Source of the DNA: Oceanidesulfovibrio indonesiensis
Lineage (GTDB): Bacteria > Desulfobacterota > Desulfovibrionia > Desulfovibrionales > Desulfovibrionaceae
Direction of reading: 5' to 3'
Assembly (NCBI RefSeq): GCF_007625075.1
Contig: NZ_QMIE01000002.1
Span: 391,167-455,166, forward strand
Length of the DNA stretch: 64,000 nucleotides
Below are positions 53,030 through 62,325 of this stretch, piece after piece. The translations under genes and the position numbers were made by a program. The number at the start of each line of letters is the position of its first letter. Positions within the stretch are counted from its first letter, which is position 1. Below the pieces are notes generated by a model that was not told where the DNA came from, did no database searches, and saw only the letters and a program-made list of their open reading frames with translations.

Positions 53030-54394
53030 CTATGGTGTGCGGACCACGATTTTTCGCAGAAGCGCCAGACCTTTTTCCAGTTCCGTTCGCTCCGCCGCGC
53101 CCGTAAGCGAGACGCGCGCACAACGGGGCACTGTTGATTCGCCCACAGCGAACTTCTCCGCGCCGAATATGTTGACGCCGGCCTGCCTTGCCGCGCGTTC
53201 CAGCGATTGACCGGTCCAGGGCGCGGGCAGCTCCCACCATACATATGGGCTCGCCTCCTGACGCACCAGGCGCTCGCCATGCAGAACCCGCAGCGCCAGG
53301 CCATGGCGGGCGGTGAGCTCCTGCCGTCGCTTCTGCATGATGTCCTCGGTCCGGCCGCTCGTTATCCAGTCCGATACAATCTCCGCATTCAGCGACGGCG
53401 TCATCCACATGCTGTTCAAAATGGCGCGGGCCAGCTCATCGCGGTGCCCGCGTCCCGCCGACATGAAGGCCACCCGCATGCCGCCGCCCATAATTTTGGA
53501 TGTCCCTGCGATGAAGACGCTGCGCTCCGGAGCCAAAGCCGAAACGGGCGATAGTATCGTCTGCGAGTACAAAGCGTAGGCGTCGTCTTCCACAATGCGC
53601 AGACCGCGCCGCCCGGCGGTTTCGGCGATGGCGGCCCGGCGTTTTTCGCTCATGCTGGCGGTGGTGGGGTTGTGCATGTGCGGCATGAGGTACAACCCCT
53701 TGAGCCCCAGTCGGCGGCAGGCCGCATCCAAGGCTTCCGGCAGCATGCCTTCCTCGTCCATGGCAACGGCGCACAGCCGTATGCCGAACATGGCGGCCAG
53801 GGACTTGAGTCCCGGATAGGTCAACGGGCATGTGGCGACGCGGTCTCCCGGGCTGAAAAGCCCCATGAAGCAGCATGTCAGCGCGTGCTGTGAGCCCGAG
53901 CAGACCAGGATTTCCTCGGCCACGGCGGGCACGCCGTAAAGTCTGGCGAGTTGCGCGCCCGCTTCCCGGTGCTGGGGCAGACCGCGCGGGTCGGTATAGC
54001 GCAGGTAGGCTCCGGGATCGCGCCGGCGGGAGAGCCGTCGCAGGGATTCGCTCAGATCCGGGTCCTGCCGGGCTAATGGGGTGACAAGGCCCATCTCGAT
54101 GAGGCCGGGGGAATGCGGCTCGAACGACACGAGGCTCGATGGCGTGGCGGCATCCGCCGCGATGAATGTGCCTCGCCCCACGGTGCCGCTGAGCAGGCCG
54201 CGCCGCTCGGCCTCGGCGTAACCGCGTGTGACCGTGGTGACGTTGATCCCCATCGCGTCGGCGAGGTCGCGATGGGTGGGCAGCCGCATGCCGGGCTGCA
54301 ACGCTCCGGAAAACACATCCCGCTCGATGGCGTCGGCCAGCGCCCGGTATACCGGGCGCACATCATGCTCCAGCTGCGGCAGCCAGTTTGTCAT
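53030..54394 (-). CDS. MocR-type GntR regulator with aminotransferase domain
   Basis: Predicted 454 residues. The GntR winged helix occupies about 10-75 (MRLPTHRDLADAMGINVTTVTRGYAEAERRGLL). From about 110 a fold type I aminotransferase follows: CSGSQHALTCC near 167, MPHMHNPTTA near 235, and the PLP Lys in IAGTSKIMGGGMR near residue 300. MocR proteins sense an amino acid or PLP derivative. ATG 54394 has no good ribosome site and may be leaderless or use the TTGACA box close upstream. It is divergent from a LysE-family exporter, its probable target. Confidence 0.92.
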   Translation of the reverse strand: MTNWLPQLEHDVRPVYRALADAIERDVFSGALQPGMRLPTHRDLADAMGINVTTVTRGYAEAERRGLLSGTVGRGTFIAADAATPSSLVSFEPHSPGLIEMGLVTPLARQDPDLSESLRRLSRRRDPGAYLRYTDPRGLPQHREAGAQLARLYGVPAVAEEILVCSGSQHALTCCFMGLFSPGDRVATCPLTYPGLKSLAAMFGIRLCAVAMDEEGMLPEALDAACRRLGLKGLYLMPHMHNPTTASMSEKRRAAIAETAGRRGLRIVEDDAYALYSQTILSPVSALAPERSVFIAGTSKIMGGGMRVAFMSAGRGHRDELARAILNSMWMTPSLNAEIVSDWITSGRTEDIMQKRRQELTARHGLALRVLHGERLVRQEASPYVWWELPAPWTGQSLERAARQAGVNIFGAEKFAVGESTVPRCARVSLTGAAERTELEKGLALLRKIVVRTP

Positions 54395-54396
54395 GC

Positions 54397-54472
54397 ATAC
54401 AATGTTTACGTTGACGGTGGTACAATGTCAATACTATGTGGGCTAATATTGACACATGAAGCCATACAATGT
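54397..54472. promoter_or_regulatory. MocR-type operator array between mocR and lysE
   Basis: Three direct copies of TACAATGT (within 54397-54405, 54420-54428, 54464-54472) and a perfect inverted repeat TGTCAATA (54426-54433) / TATTGACA (54447-54454) 13 bases apart. Direct repeats plus one dyad are usual in MocR-regulated divergent promoters. Confidence 0.6.
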
Positions 54473-54509
54473 GGCTGTCGAGATCGAAGCGACGTAAAAG
54501 GAGCTGGTC

Positions 54510-55100
54510 ATGGAAGGAAAAATCCTGTCATTCGTGCTGTTTCTTCTCGTCATGACGGGTACGCCCGGCCCGGGAAACATGGCAATGCTCGCCATCGGCC
54601 AGACCTCAGGATTCGTCAGTGCCGTCCCCTTTCTCATCGGCGCGACCATGGGGTTCGCGGCGGTGAACGCCCTGGTCGCATGCGGCCTGGGCGAAGCATT
54701 CAGCATCTGGCCAACAACGGCGCAGATTCTTCGCGTGTTGGGCGGACTCTACATTCTTTATCTGGCGGTCAAGATCCTGCGCATGCAGGCGGCTCCGCCG
54801 GACCATGCGCGGCGGCTTCGGCTGTTCGAAGGCATGCTGATTCATCCATTGAGCCCCAAGAGCTGGGCCATGTCAGTGGCGGCGTACAGCCAGTTCATGC
54901 CGACGGGGAACGTGGGGCCGGAGGTCGGCGCCGTGTTCGTCTTCGCCTTTCTCGTGTTCCAGGTAACGTTCCACAGTCTCTGGTGCGCGGCCGGCGCCGG
55001 CATATACGCAATGCTGAAGAACAACCGCGCGCGGCTGGCGATCAATTCGTGTCTGGTCGCGCTCATGCTCGGGGCGACGTTATATGCGTTGGCGGCGTGA
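54510..55100 (+). CDS. LysE-family amino-acid exporter
   Basis: Predicted 196 residues with six hydrophobic helices, ATG with AAGGAG six bases upstream. The LysE signature TPGPGNMAMLAIGQTSGF near residue 14 and HPLSPKSWAMSVAAYSQF near 110 are clear. It should export an amino acid under the divergent MocR regulator. Substrate is not visible from sequence. Confidence 0.92.
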   Translation: MEGKILSFVLFLLVMTGTPGPGNMAMLAIGQTSGFVSAVPFLIGATMGFAAVNALVACGLGEAFSIWPTTAQILRVLGGLYILYLAVKILRMQAAPPDHARRLRLFEGMLIHPLSPKSWAMSVAAYSQFMPTGNVGPEVGAVFVFAFLVFQVTFHSLWCAAGAGIYAMLKNNRARLAINSCLVALMLGATLYALAA

Positions 55101-55159
55101 CGGTCTGGTGTATTCGGGAGATGTTACCGGCACAACATGGTATACATGTTGTTGCTCGA

Positions 55160-55245
55160 AGTTATGTACTCGGCCACGCAGAAAGCGGGGCCATGCGGCG
55201 AACGCTGCGAGAGCAGAATGTTTGCAACAATCTGCTCTGAATAAT
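55160..55245 (-). repeat. MITE/REP-like repeat, copy 5 (degenerate, reverse orientation)
   Basis: Aligns to the reverse complement of copies 1-3, including GCGGGGCCATGCGGCGAACG (55184-55203) and the end GCTCTGAATAAT. The other terminus is missing. It is located between convergent lysE and the hybrid kinase. Confidence 0.55.
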
Positions 55246-55307
55246 ACCTGCTTCGATAGCGCCGCATCCATGGAGAGCGGCGCGGAGCAACCGATAGCGC
55301 AATGCTC

Positions 55308-57722
55308 TCAGGCGAGCTTGTCGATGAGCTCGGCCACCTCGTGCAGATCCACGGGTTTGGCCAGGTAGCCGTTCATGCCGGCTTCGAGGAATTGCTCCCT
55401 GTCGCCGTGCAGGGCATGGGCGGTGATAGCGATGATAGGCACGCCCGGCAGGGTGGCTGTGGATGAAGGGACCATCTCCCGCAACCCGCGGGTTGCCTGC
55501 ACGCCGTCCATGACTGGCATCTGGACGTCCATGAGAACGACTTCGAAACGAGTATCCTGGGCGGCCTGGAGCGCCTGCAGGCCGTTGGCCACAGCGTCCA
55601 CCTCGTGACCCAGCGATTGCAGCAGTTTTTTAAGAACGACCCGGTTGGTGGGGTCGTCCTCCACCAGCAGGATGCGCCTGCCGCGTTCGCCGAGCCCGGC
55701 ATTCAGGCCCTTCGCGCCTATACCAAGGGCGGAGCTGTCCGCCACGTCGAACCGCATGGTGCAATGGATTTCAGTCCCCTGACCGGGCGCGCTGTCGATG
55801 GTAATGGTCCCTCCCATGAGTTCTGAGATTCGTTTGACGATGCGCAGGCCGAGCCCGGTGCCGCCGTGTTTGCGGGTATATGAGCCGTCCACCTGGGTGA
55901 AGGCTTCGAAGCAGCGGCTCTGCATGGCCGGCTCGATGCCGACGCCTGTATCCCTGACCCAGAAATCGAACAGGCGTGAGGTGCACCGGATGTTATCGAC
56001 CGTTCTGCCGGTGTAGGTATGGGGCAGGGGATGGAGGCCGAATCGGACCGAGCCCGACTCGGTGAACTTGACGGCGTTGCCGACAAGGTTGAAAGCCACC
56101 AGGCGCAGTCGGCTGACGTCGCCCAGAACCATGCCGCTGAGGTTTACGGACTCGTGACGGAGGCTTATGCCCTTGGCGCTGGCCTTGTGGACGTAGGTTT
56201 CGCGCACGCTTTCCAGTATGCTGGCGGGGTCGAACCAGTCCTCCTGCAGCTGGGCCGAGCCGGTTTCGCTCTCCGAGAGGCTCAGGATGTCGTTGAGGAT
56301 GGCCAGCAGATTGCGGCCAGAGCCGAGCGCCGTGTCCACATAACGTCGCTCTTCCTGCCCAAGGTCGCAGCAGTGGAGCAACTGGAGCATGCCCAGCACG
56401 CCGTTGAGCGGGGTGCGTATCTCGTGGCTCATGTTGGCCAGGAACTCGCTCTTGGCCGCGTTCGCCTGTTCGGCTGCGTCCCTGGCGGCGATCAACTCCT
56501 GCTCGTTGCGCTTCAACTCCGTGACGTCCGTGAAGATGCAGTGCGTGCACTGGAACCGGCCATTCGCATCACGCTGCACGCGGCCGTTGAAGACGACGTC
56601 GATGAGCCCGCCATCTTTTGTATGCATCCTGAACTCCACGCCGTCGATGGTGGATGTGTTCAGGAACACGGGGAAGTTCTTGTCGAAGTGCGCGGAATAG
56701 CCAGGGGCAAGAAAATCACCGAACCAGCGGCCAACGACCTCGTGTTTTTCGTAGCCCAGCATGGCAAGCCATTTGCGATTCACGTCCAGGAAGCAGCCGT
56801 TGGCATCCAGCGATTGATAGGGAAGGGGTGCGTTTTCGAAGAGGTTGCGGAACCGCGCCTGGCTTTCCTGCAAGGACAGTTCGGCGCGCTTGCGGGCGGA
56901 AATATCCATGAAAACGACTGCGAATCGACCCTGTTTCGGGCAGTACGCCTCGATCTGGAAGTGCTTGTCCAGCGCTGGGAAATACTTTTCGAAGGTTGTG
57001 GATTCGCCGGTCAGGGCCACGCGGCCGTATCGCTCTATCCAGTCGCGATCGATGTCCGGAAAGACTTCCAGGACGGTGCGCTGCAGAATATCGTCGGCAG
57101 GCAGGCCGGTCATGCGTCCGAATGCGGGGTTGACCTCCAGGAACCGATAGTCGCTGGGTGCTCCGAACTCGTCCAGGATGATTTCGTGCAGCGCGAACCC
57201 TTCCCGCATGCTCGCGAACAACTGCCGATACTCGCGCTCGTAGCCGTTGGACTCGTTGGCGCCACAGCCTACGGCGATGACGCTCGACATGTTGCCGTCG
57301 GCATCAAGCTCGGGAATCAGGCGGACGCGGAGGGTGCTGGACGCGTCTTGAGCGAGTGCGATCTCCTGTTCATCCCGGGATGGCTCGCCGGTGCGGAACA
57401 CCTCGCGTATGGCGCGCTTCCAGACGGGTTCGTCATGGGCCGAATGCCCTGGAACGTCCAAAGGTCTCCCGTTGAAGCTGGACGGTTCGCCGCCGAGCAT
57501 GGCCCGTGCGGCTTTGTTCAAGGAGAGGATGTGCGCGTCAGAATCGAATCGGATGACGGCGTTGTCGAGGGTTTCAATCAACCGCTGGCAGCCGGCTATA
57601 TGCGCGGCAAGGAGCCGCTCTGCGCGTTCGCGAGCGGCTTTCTCCTGTCGTAATTTTTCCTCCAGCCGCAGGTCGGTCTCGCGAGGGTGGTCCCCGGAAT
57701 GGAGGCGGTCTTTGTGGACCAT
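55308..57722 (-). CDS. Hybrid sensor histidine kinase (three PAS, HisKA, HATPase, REC)
   Basis: Predicted 804 residues from ATG 57722 (AGGGGA six bases upstream). A coiled coil (about 18-45) leads to three PAS domains (about 45-155, 160-280, 285-410). The phospho-acceptor His is in MSHEIRTPLNGVLG near residue 430; ATPase boxes are LVGNAVKFT, RDTGVGIEP and GTGLGLRIV. The receiver near 685-800 has Asp in VVLMDVQMPVMDG. No membrane segment or response-regulator output gene is nearby, so it is an orphan whose receiver may pass phosphate to an unlinked HPt. Confidence 0.92.
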   Translation of the reverse strand: MVHKDRLHSGDHPRETDLRLEEKLRQEKAARERAERLLAAHIAGCQRLIETLDNAVIRFDSDAHILSLNKAARAMLGGEPSSFNGRPLDVPGHSAHDEPVWKRAIREVFRTGEPSRDEQEIALAQDASSTLRVRLIPELDADGNMSSVIAVGCGANESNGYEREYRQLFASMREGFALHEIILDEFGAPSDYRFLEVNPAFGRMTGLPADDILQRTVLEVFPDIDRDWIERYGRVALTGESTTFEKYFPALDKHFQIEAYCPKQGRFAVVFMDISARKRAELSLQESQARFRNLFENAPLPYQSLDANGCFLDVNRKWLAMLGYEKHEVVGRWFGDFLAPGYSAHFDKNFPVFLNTSTIDGVEFRMHTKDGGLIDVVFNGRVQRDANGRFQCTHCIFTDVTELKRNEQELIAARDAAEQANAAKSEFLANMSHEIRTPLNGVLGMLQLLHCCDLGQEERRYVDTALGSGRNLLAILNDILSLSESETGSAQLQEDWFDPASILESVRETYVHKASAKGISLRHESVNLSGMVLGDVSRLRLVAFNLVGNAVKFTESGSVRFGLHPLPHTYTGRTVDNIRCTSRLFDFWVRDTGVGIEPAMQSRCFEAFTQVDGSYTRKHGGTGLGLRIVKRISELMGGTITIDSAPGQGTEIHCTMRFDVADSSALGIGAKGLNAGLGERGRRILLVEDDPTNRVVLKKLLQSLGHEVDAVANGLQALQAAQDTRFEVVLMDVQMPVMDGVQATRGLREMVPSSTATLPGVPIIAITAHALHGDREQFLEAGMNGYLAKPVDLHEVAELIDKLA

Positions 57723-58266
57723 GGTGCATCCCCTGCAAAATCAGAAGGCTGCCCCTCGATGCGAAGCTGGGTATATGTTCGTTCGCCAGCGAACACTAAC
57801 AACACATCCGGAGCTCAAACCGAACAATTACTTCAAATGTACCAGCGTTTCTAAGGCAAGACAATAACGAGACCAGCCTCCGGGATACGAAATTTCGCAG
57901 GGCCTATTGGGAAGCGCGTTGCGGAAGGCCGCGTATGCACATGGCAGCCTATTGGACGAAGGCGAACCGGTTGCGGCTCGGGCTTTCCGTTGGAGCAGCT
58001 CGAAGCGCCGCAGGTTTCTGATGGATGACGACAGCGGAAGCGAAAAGTGTTCATGGAGGAACAGATTCACTGCGACGGGAGCGTTCGAGGCAAGGGGAAA
58101 ACGCTGCAGAGCGCAATACGGCGGATGATGAGCGTGGTTGCCCCTGCATGTCGGAGGAGAAACCTGGTGCGCCATGGACGCAGGTCGTCCGAAAGCTCCA
58201 GGCGATAACGGGTGCGAAAAAAGCCCGCACGTCATGTGCGTCGTTGAAGCAACGGCGCGGGAACGA
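57723..58266. other. Long intergenic region, no supported gene
   Basis: 544 bases upstream of the hybrid kinase and downstream of the DsrE-like gene. Open frames here (for example 57828-58235, minus) have neither a convincing ribosome site nor a recognisable product. No strong hairpin or known RNA motif was seen. Confidence 0.4.
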
Positions 58267-58629
58267 TCAGAAGGTGAGGACCTTCCAGTCGTCCTTGAGC
58301 ATCCGGGTCAGAGGCTCGCCCATGTAGTCCACATGGACACCCATCCGGACGAGGCGATCGCCAACGTCGAACAGCTCGGCGCAGGACTGGCAGGCAGTAA
58401 CCCGCACGCCGTGTTTGATAAGCTCTTTGACCGGCTTGTGCAGGTCCTGATCCATCGCCAGAACCTCGGCGGATGGACCCCAGATGAGCAGCACGATCTC
58501 GTCCCACCAGCCCATCTTCCGGGCGTTGAGGACGTACATGAAGACCATGCTCAAAGCGACTTCGCGGTCTCCGGAAGACCAGACCACAAGCAACTTGTTC
58601 TGGTTTTCAGACGGGTTGTCATCAGTCAT
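58267..58629 (-). CDS. DsrE-like domain protein
   Basis: Predicted 120 residues from ATG 58629, with AAGGAGG nine bases upstream. The Rossmann-like DsrE/F fold reads KLLVVWSSGDREVALSMVFMYV near the N-terminus and WDEIVLLIWGPSAEVLA. Two cysteines (VTACQSCAEL) near residue 82 could carry sulfur as in other DsrE proteins, but only the position is suggestive. It may move sulfur atoms or be a regulatory relative. It is a single gene divergent from pgi. Confidence 0.82.
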   Translation of the reverse strand: MTDDNPSENQNKLLVVWSSGDREVALSMVFMYVLNARKMGWWDEIVLLIWGPSAEVLAMDQDLHKPVKELIKHGVRVTACQSCAELFDVGDRLVRMGVHVDYMGEPLTRMLKDDWKVLTF

Positions 58630-58908
58630 TCGCGTGTGCCTCCTTGGCTTGAGCCGTCGATGGGCAGGGACCATATCAGTTTGGCCGGCCAAGTCCAGAG
58701 AAATAGAACGGCGCCCGGTGCGAGGCGTGGCGCCAGGGCGCTCCCGTTCTCGCGGCCTTTCCGTTGGCGGCGCGTTCCCCCTGTGCTACAAGGCTCTATG
58801 CGGGCCATGGGCCGCAGACCCGGCCAACCGTCTCCGACGAAACCATTGCAAAAGTTCCCCTGCGTGTTCGTACGGTGAAAGGACAAACCATACCAACAAG
58901 GACATCTC

Positions 58909-60567
58909 ATGAGCGCACTGACTGAAAGCCCGGCCTGGAAAGCACTTGAACGCCACCGCGAATCCATGGCGGACGTGCACATGCGCGATCTGTTCCGGGA
59001 GGACCCGTCGCGGTTTTCCCGGTTTTCCCTCACGGTGGAGTCCATCCTGTTCGACTTTTCCAAGAACCGCATCACCGAAGAGACCATGGCCCTGCTCCTG
59101 GAACTGGCCAATAGCTGCGGCGTGGAAGAACGCAGGGACGCCATGTTCAGCGGCGAGCGCATCAATATTACCGAGGACCGCGCCGTGCTCCATGTGGCTT
59201 TGCGCAATCGGTCCGGCACGCCAATGGGCCCGGTGGAGGACGGCCACCCCACCAACGTGATGCCCGAGGTGAACCGCGTGCTGGACAAGATGCGGGAATT
59301 TTCGGAGCAGGTCCGCTCCGGCGCCTGGAAAGGCTACACCGGCAAAGCCATCACGGACGTGGTGAACATCGGCATAGGCGGCTCGGACCTCGGGCCGGTC
59401 ATGGTCACCCGGGCATTGGCCCATTACGCGGACGGTCCGGCGGTCCATTTCGTTTCCAACGTGGACGGCACGCACATGGCCGAGACGCTGAAACGGCTCG
59501 ACCCGGAAACCTCGCTGTTCCTGGTGGCATCCAAAACATTCACCACCCAGGAGACCATGACCAATGCGCACACCGCGCGGGATTGGCTGCTGGACGCATT
59601 GGATGACAAGGATGCCGTGGCGCGCCATTTCGCAGCGCTCTCCACCAATGCCGAGGGCGTCGCCGAGTTCGGCATCGACACGGACAACATGTTCGAGTTC
59701 TGGGACTGGGTGGGCGGCCGCTACTCCCTGTGGTCGGCCATCGGCCTGTCCATCGTCATGGCTGTCGGCATGGATCGCTTCGAGGAGCTTCTTGCCGGGG
59801 CGCACGCCATCGATAATCATTTTCGGAATGCGCCGCTGGACAAAAACGTTCCGGTCGTCATGGCTCTGCTCGGCGTATGGTATGATAACTTCTGGGGAGC
59901 ACAGTCCCACGCCATCCTGCCGTATGATCAGTACATGGACCGCTTTCCGGCCTACTTCCAGCAGGGGGACATGGAGTCCAATGGCAAGCGCGTGCGGTTG
60001 GACGGGGAGGGAGTGGACTATGAGACCGGTCCGGTCATCTGGGGCGAGCCCGGCACGAACGGTCAGCACGCCTTCTACCAGCTCATCCACCAGGGCACCA
60101 AGCTCATCCCCTGCGATTTCCTGGCGCCGGCCGTGTCGCTCAACCCCATTGGCGACCATCATGCCAAGCTGCTGGCCAATTTTCTGGCCCAGCCCGAAGC
60201 CCTGATGACTGGCAAGACCACCGAGGAGGTGGAAGAGGAAATGCGCAAGGCGGGCAAGGATGAGGCGACCATAGCCAAACTCGCGCCGCACCGCACTTTC
60301 GAGGGCAACAAGCCCACCAACTCCTTCCTCTTCCCCAGGCTCACGCCGTATGTGCTCGGCGCGCTCATCGCCTTGTACGAGCACAAGATCTTCGTGCAGG
60401 GAGCCATCTGGTCCATCAATTCCTACGATCAGTGGGGGGTGGAGCTGGGCAAGCAGCTCGCCAAGTCCATTCTGCCTGAGATCGAGGGCGAGCGCGCGCC
60501 TCAGGGGCACGACAGCTCCACCACCGGCCTCATCGAGGCTGTGTTGCAGATGCGCAGGGAGAAGTAA
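58909..60567 (+). CDS. pgi: Glucose-6-phosphate isomerase
   Basis: Predicted 552 residues. It has the expected [16 protein letters not shown] near residue 152, [13 protein letters not shown] (phosphate-binding Ser and Thr) near 207, [12 protein letters not shown] and the PGI signature around GQLxKxI-like [23 protein letters not shown] near 505. His and Lys active-site residues lie in [13 protein letters not shown] and the C-terminal helix. It links glycolysis with fructose-6-phosphate. Slightly longer than the short bacterial form, similar to the E. coli enzyme. Followed by stacked hairpins. Confidence 0.96.
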   Translation: MSALTESPAWKALERHRESMADVHMRDLFREDPSRFSRFSLTVESILFDFSKNRITEETMALLLELANSCGVEERRDAMFSGERINITEDRAVLHVALRNRSGTPMGPVEDGHPTNVMPEVNRVLDKMREFSEQVRSGAWKGYTGKAITDVVNIGIGGSDLGPVMVTRALAHYADGPAVHFVSNVDGTHMAETLKRLDPETSLFLVASKTFTTQETMTNAHTARDWLLDALDDKDAVARHFAALSTNAEGVAEFGIDTDNMFEFWDWVGGRYSLWSAIGLSIVMAVGMDRFEELLAGAHAIDNHFRNAPLDKNVPVVMALLGVWYDNFWGAQSHAILPYDQYMDRFPAYFQQGDMESNGKRVRLDGEGVDYETGPVIWGEPGTNGQHAFYQLIHQGTKLIPCDFLAPAVSLNPIGDHHAKLLANFLAQPEALMTGKTTEEVEEEMRKAGKDEATIAKLAPHRTFEGNKPTNSFLFPRLTPYVLGALIALYEHKIFVQGAIWSINSYDQWGVELGKQLAKSILPEIEGERAPQGHDSSTTGLIEAVLQMRREK

Positions 60568-60587
60568 AAATTCTGGATGTCGGCTGT

Positions 60588-60629
60588 GCGGGGACGCTGT
60601 CCCCGCGCCCCTGCAAGGGGCCATTGGCC
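60588..60629 (+). terminator. Stacked GC hairpins after pgi
   Basis: An 8-bp stem (60588-60595 with 60599-60606), immediately a 5-bp stem (60607-60611 with 60617-60621), and an overlapping GGCC/GGCC pair (60619-60622 with 60626-60629). There is no T-run, so a rho-independent stop is uncertain. It lies between convergent pgi and the acetyltransferase gene. Confidence 0.45.
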
Positions 60630-60688
60630 ATTTGACACGTTTCTGGGTCAGGAGTTCGAGGACAACGCCCTCGATTGGTTCATGCCCC

Positions 60689-61330
60689 TTACCGCAGTTC
60701 TTCGGCCAGCGTGGCGCAGATGTCTTCCACAGCTTCCACGAACTGTCCGATGTGGTAGCCGTCCACCAGACCGTGGTGAACCTGCACGCACAGTGGCGCC
60801 TCGAGGCCGCCGTGGCGCTTTTCGAACTTGCCCAGCGTGAATCGGGGGACGGCGTCGTCCGCATCGCCGTAGGCGTGGGTCAGGCTGGTGAAGGCCAGCC
60901 AGGGCAGGCTTGAGCAGTAGATGAGGTCGTCGCGCCTCTGGCTTGCGTCGTCCGGATCCCCGGGCTTGTAGACGCGAGCAGCCTTCCGCCGGCGGTCGAA
61001 CTCGGCCAGGCTCTCTGTGTGCTCGAAGGTTGCGTAGCCGAAGATCCCCTCGCTCGCTCCGGGCAGCGGCGCTGCGTACGACGGGTGCACTGCATTGTGC
61101 TCCACAACGTTCTCGCCGCGGATTCGCATGCGGAAGGCAGGCACCTGGTTCGCGGCCATGGACAGGGCGTAGAACAGGCAGCTGAACATGCTGATGGACA
61201 GGTCGCGGGCCGACTCCGCAAGGATGCCGGCCTCGATGGGCACGGTGACGGCGTAGTGGGGATGGGCGAGGTCCTTGAAGAGCCTGTAATGGCAGGCGCG
61301 CTCCCAGGTGGCGAGGTCTATTGTCTTCAC
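60689..61330 (-). CDS. Chloramphenicol-acetyltransferase-fold enzyme (CatA family)
   Basis: Predicted 213 residues from GTG 61330. The trimer-interface and catalytic residues are present: PHYAVTVPIEAG near the start, an FTLGKFEKRHG segment near 160, and the catalytic VQVHHGLVDGYHIGQF near residue 185 (His in HHGLVDG). Length equals typical type CAT. Many chromosomal members are not resistance enzymes and may acetylate other alcohols. The GTG overlaps the stop of the upstream secreted-protein gene (GTGA), so the two are translated together. Confidence 0.9.
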   Translation of the reverse strand: MKTIDLATWERACHYRLFKDLAHPHYAVTVPIEAGILAESARDLSISMFSCLFYALSMAANQVPAFRMRIRGENVVEHNAVHPSYAAPLPGASEGIFGYATFEHTESLAEFDRRRKAARVYKPGDPDDASQRRDDLIYCSSLPWLAFTSLTHAYGDADDAVPRFTLGKFEKRHGGLEAPLCVQVHHGLVDGYHIGQFVEAVEDICATLAEELR

Positions 61331-62046
61331 GAGTCGTTTCCGGCCGGTTCTGTAGACGGCGGTTCAGGAGTGCCGAGTGCGGCGCCGGCAGGCGGCGCCG
61401 GGCGAGGAGACGCCGCGCCGTCGTCCTGTGTCAGGGGGCGGAAGCGGTAGAGCACTGTCTTGCCTGTGGATTCCGGCAGGAAGACTTCCATCTCCACTTG
61501 CAGGCCGTCGGCCGTCCAGACGTCGTAGCTCGATTTGCCTGGCTCCAGCGGATACCAGCGATCCGGCGCACCTGGGTCCACGCGGGAGGAGAACACGGCG
61601 AGACGCACGCCGTCCCACTGGGCGGCGAACCACATGGCTGGACCGTCGTACCCCTGGGCGTCCCATGCGAGCAACAGTGTGGAGCCCGTGGGCAGCTCGA
61701 TGGAACGCCATGCATCCCCCACGGCGTGGCTCGGCGTGTCGGGAGAATCTTCGAAAGAGCGGGGTCGTAGATCGCAGGCGGACAGGGCGAGGGCGCGTGT
61801 GGCCTGGGTGCCCCAATCCGCCTGGAGCTGGCCGGGGGTGCGGTCCACGATATCCACGGCGAAATGGGCAAGACGGCCGTCCAGAAGGATGTATGGAGTT
61901 TTGGCAGCCAGCAACTCAGGGCCGGCCATGGTCTCTTGCGCCATGGCCGGCTGGGTGAAGATGAGCAATGCGAAAGCAATGCAGGCAAGCGCGGGGATCA
62001 GGGGCCTCGGGCAGGGGAAGGCGCGTATGTTGTGCATAATTTCCAT
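61327..62046 (-). CDS. Secreted hypothetical protein coupled to the CAT-like gene
   Basis: Predicted 239 residues. The N-terminus (MHNIRAFPCPRPLIPALACIAFALLIFTQPAMAQE) is a signal peptide with an AMA-QE site near residue 36. The mature domain reads like a periplasmic beta-sandwich (LLDGRLAHFAVDIVDRTPGQL, GKSSYDVWTADGLQVEMEVFLP), similar in style to outer-membrane or LPS-modifying accessory proteins, and ends in a Pro/Ala-rich tail. Family not recognised. The 279-base upstream region contains opposed AT-rich boxes for this gene and dacA-like. Confidence 0.75.
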   Translation of the reverse strand: MEIMHNIRAFPCPRPLIPALACIAFALLIFTQPAMAQETMAGPELLAAKTPYILLDGRLAHFAVDIVDRTPGQLQADWGTQATRALALSACDLRPRSFEDSPDTPSHAVGDAWRSIELPTGSTLLLAWDAQGYDGPAMWFAAQWDGVRLAVFSSRVDPGAPDRWYPLEPGKSSYDVWTADGLQVEMEVFLPESTGKTVLYRFRPLTQDDGAASPRPAPPAGAALGTPEPPSTEPAGNDS

Positions 62047-62264
62047 TTTTCTCTAAAAAAAATCTTGACGATTGTGAATACCTATTCAAACTACACCGGA
62101 GACGCGGGGCGTTCAAGTGCCTGAGCGTATGTGCGTATTCGCACTTGGTGTGTTTTTTGCTTTATTTATTAGGATGATCAAATAATGCCGCCAGGTCGAG
62201 GGGGATGATGCTGCACCTGCATTCCCAAAGGTGTGTGCATATTTATCCCTGTTGCGGCGGTTTG

Positions 62265-62295
62265 TTGTTTAATGTTTTCCTCTATGCTATATGAT
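62265..62295 (+). promoter_or_regulatory. Candidate promoter of the carboxypeptidase gene
   Basis: TTGTTT at 62265-62270 with TATATG at 62288-62293 (17-base spacer) or TATGAT at 62290-62295 (19). Another GG-N10-GC (62147-62160) could be a weak sigma-54 site but lies 165 bases upstream. Confidence 0.35.
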
Positions 62296-62325
62296 ACATG
62301 CCTGCAAATCATACAGGGGTGTTTT

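Noticed and set aside
57828..58235. 135-codon frame in the long gap
   Set aside because: No ribosome site, high Arg/Pro shadow-like composition, no domain.
58786..60864. Minus-strand open frame of about 690 codons over pgi
   Set aside because: Shadow of pgi; no ribosome site or motif.
62147..62160. Second GG-N10-GC sigma-54-like site
   Set aside because: Only 13 of 16 matches, mostly a T-run, and 165 bases from the gene; kept as a weak possibility only.
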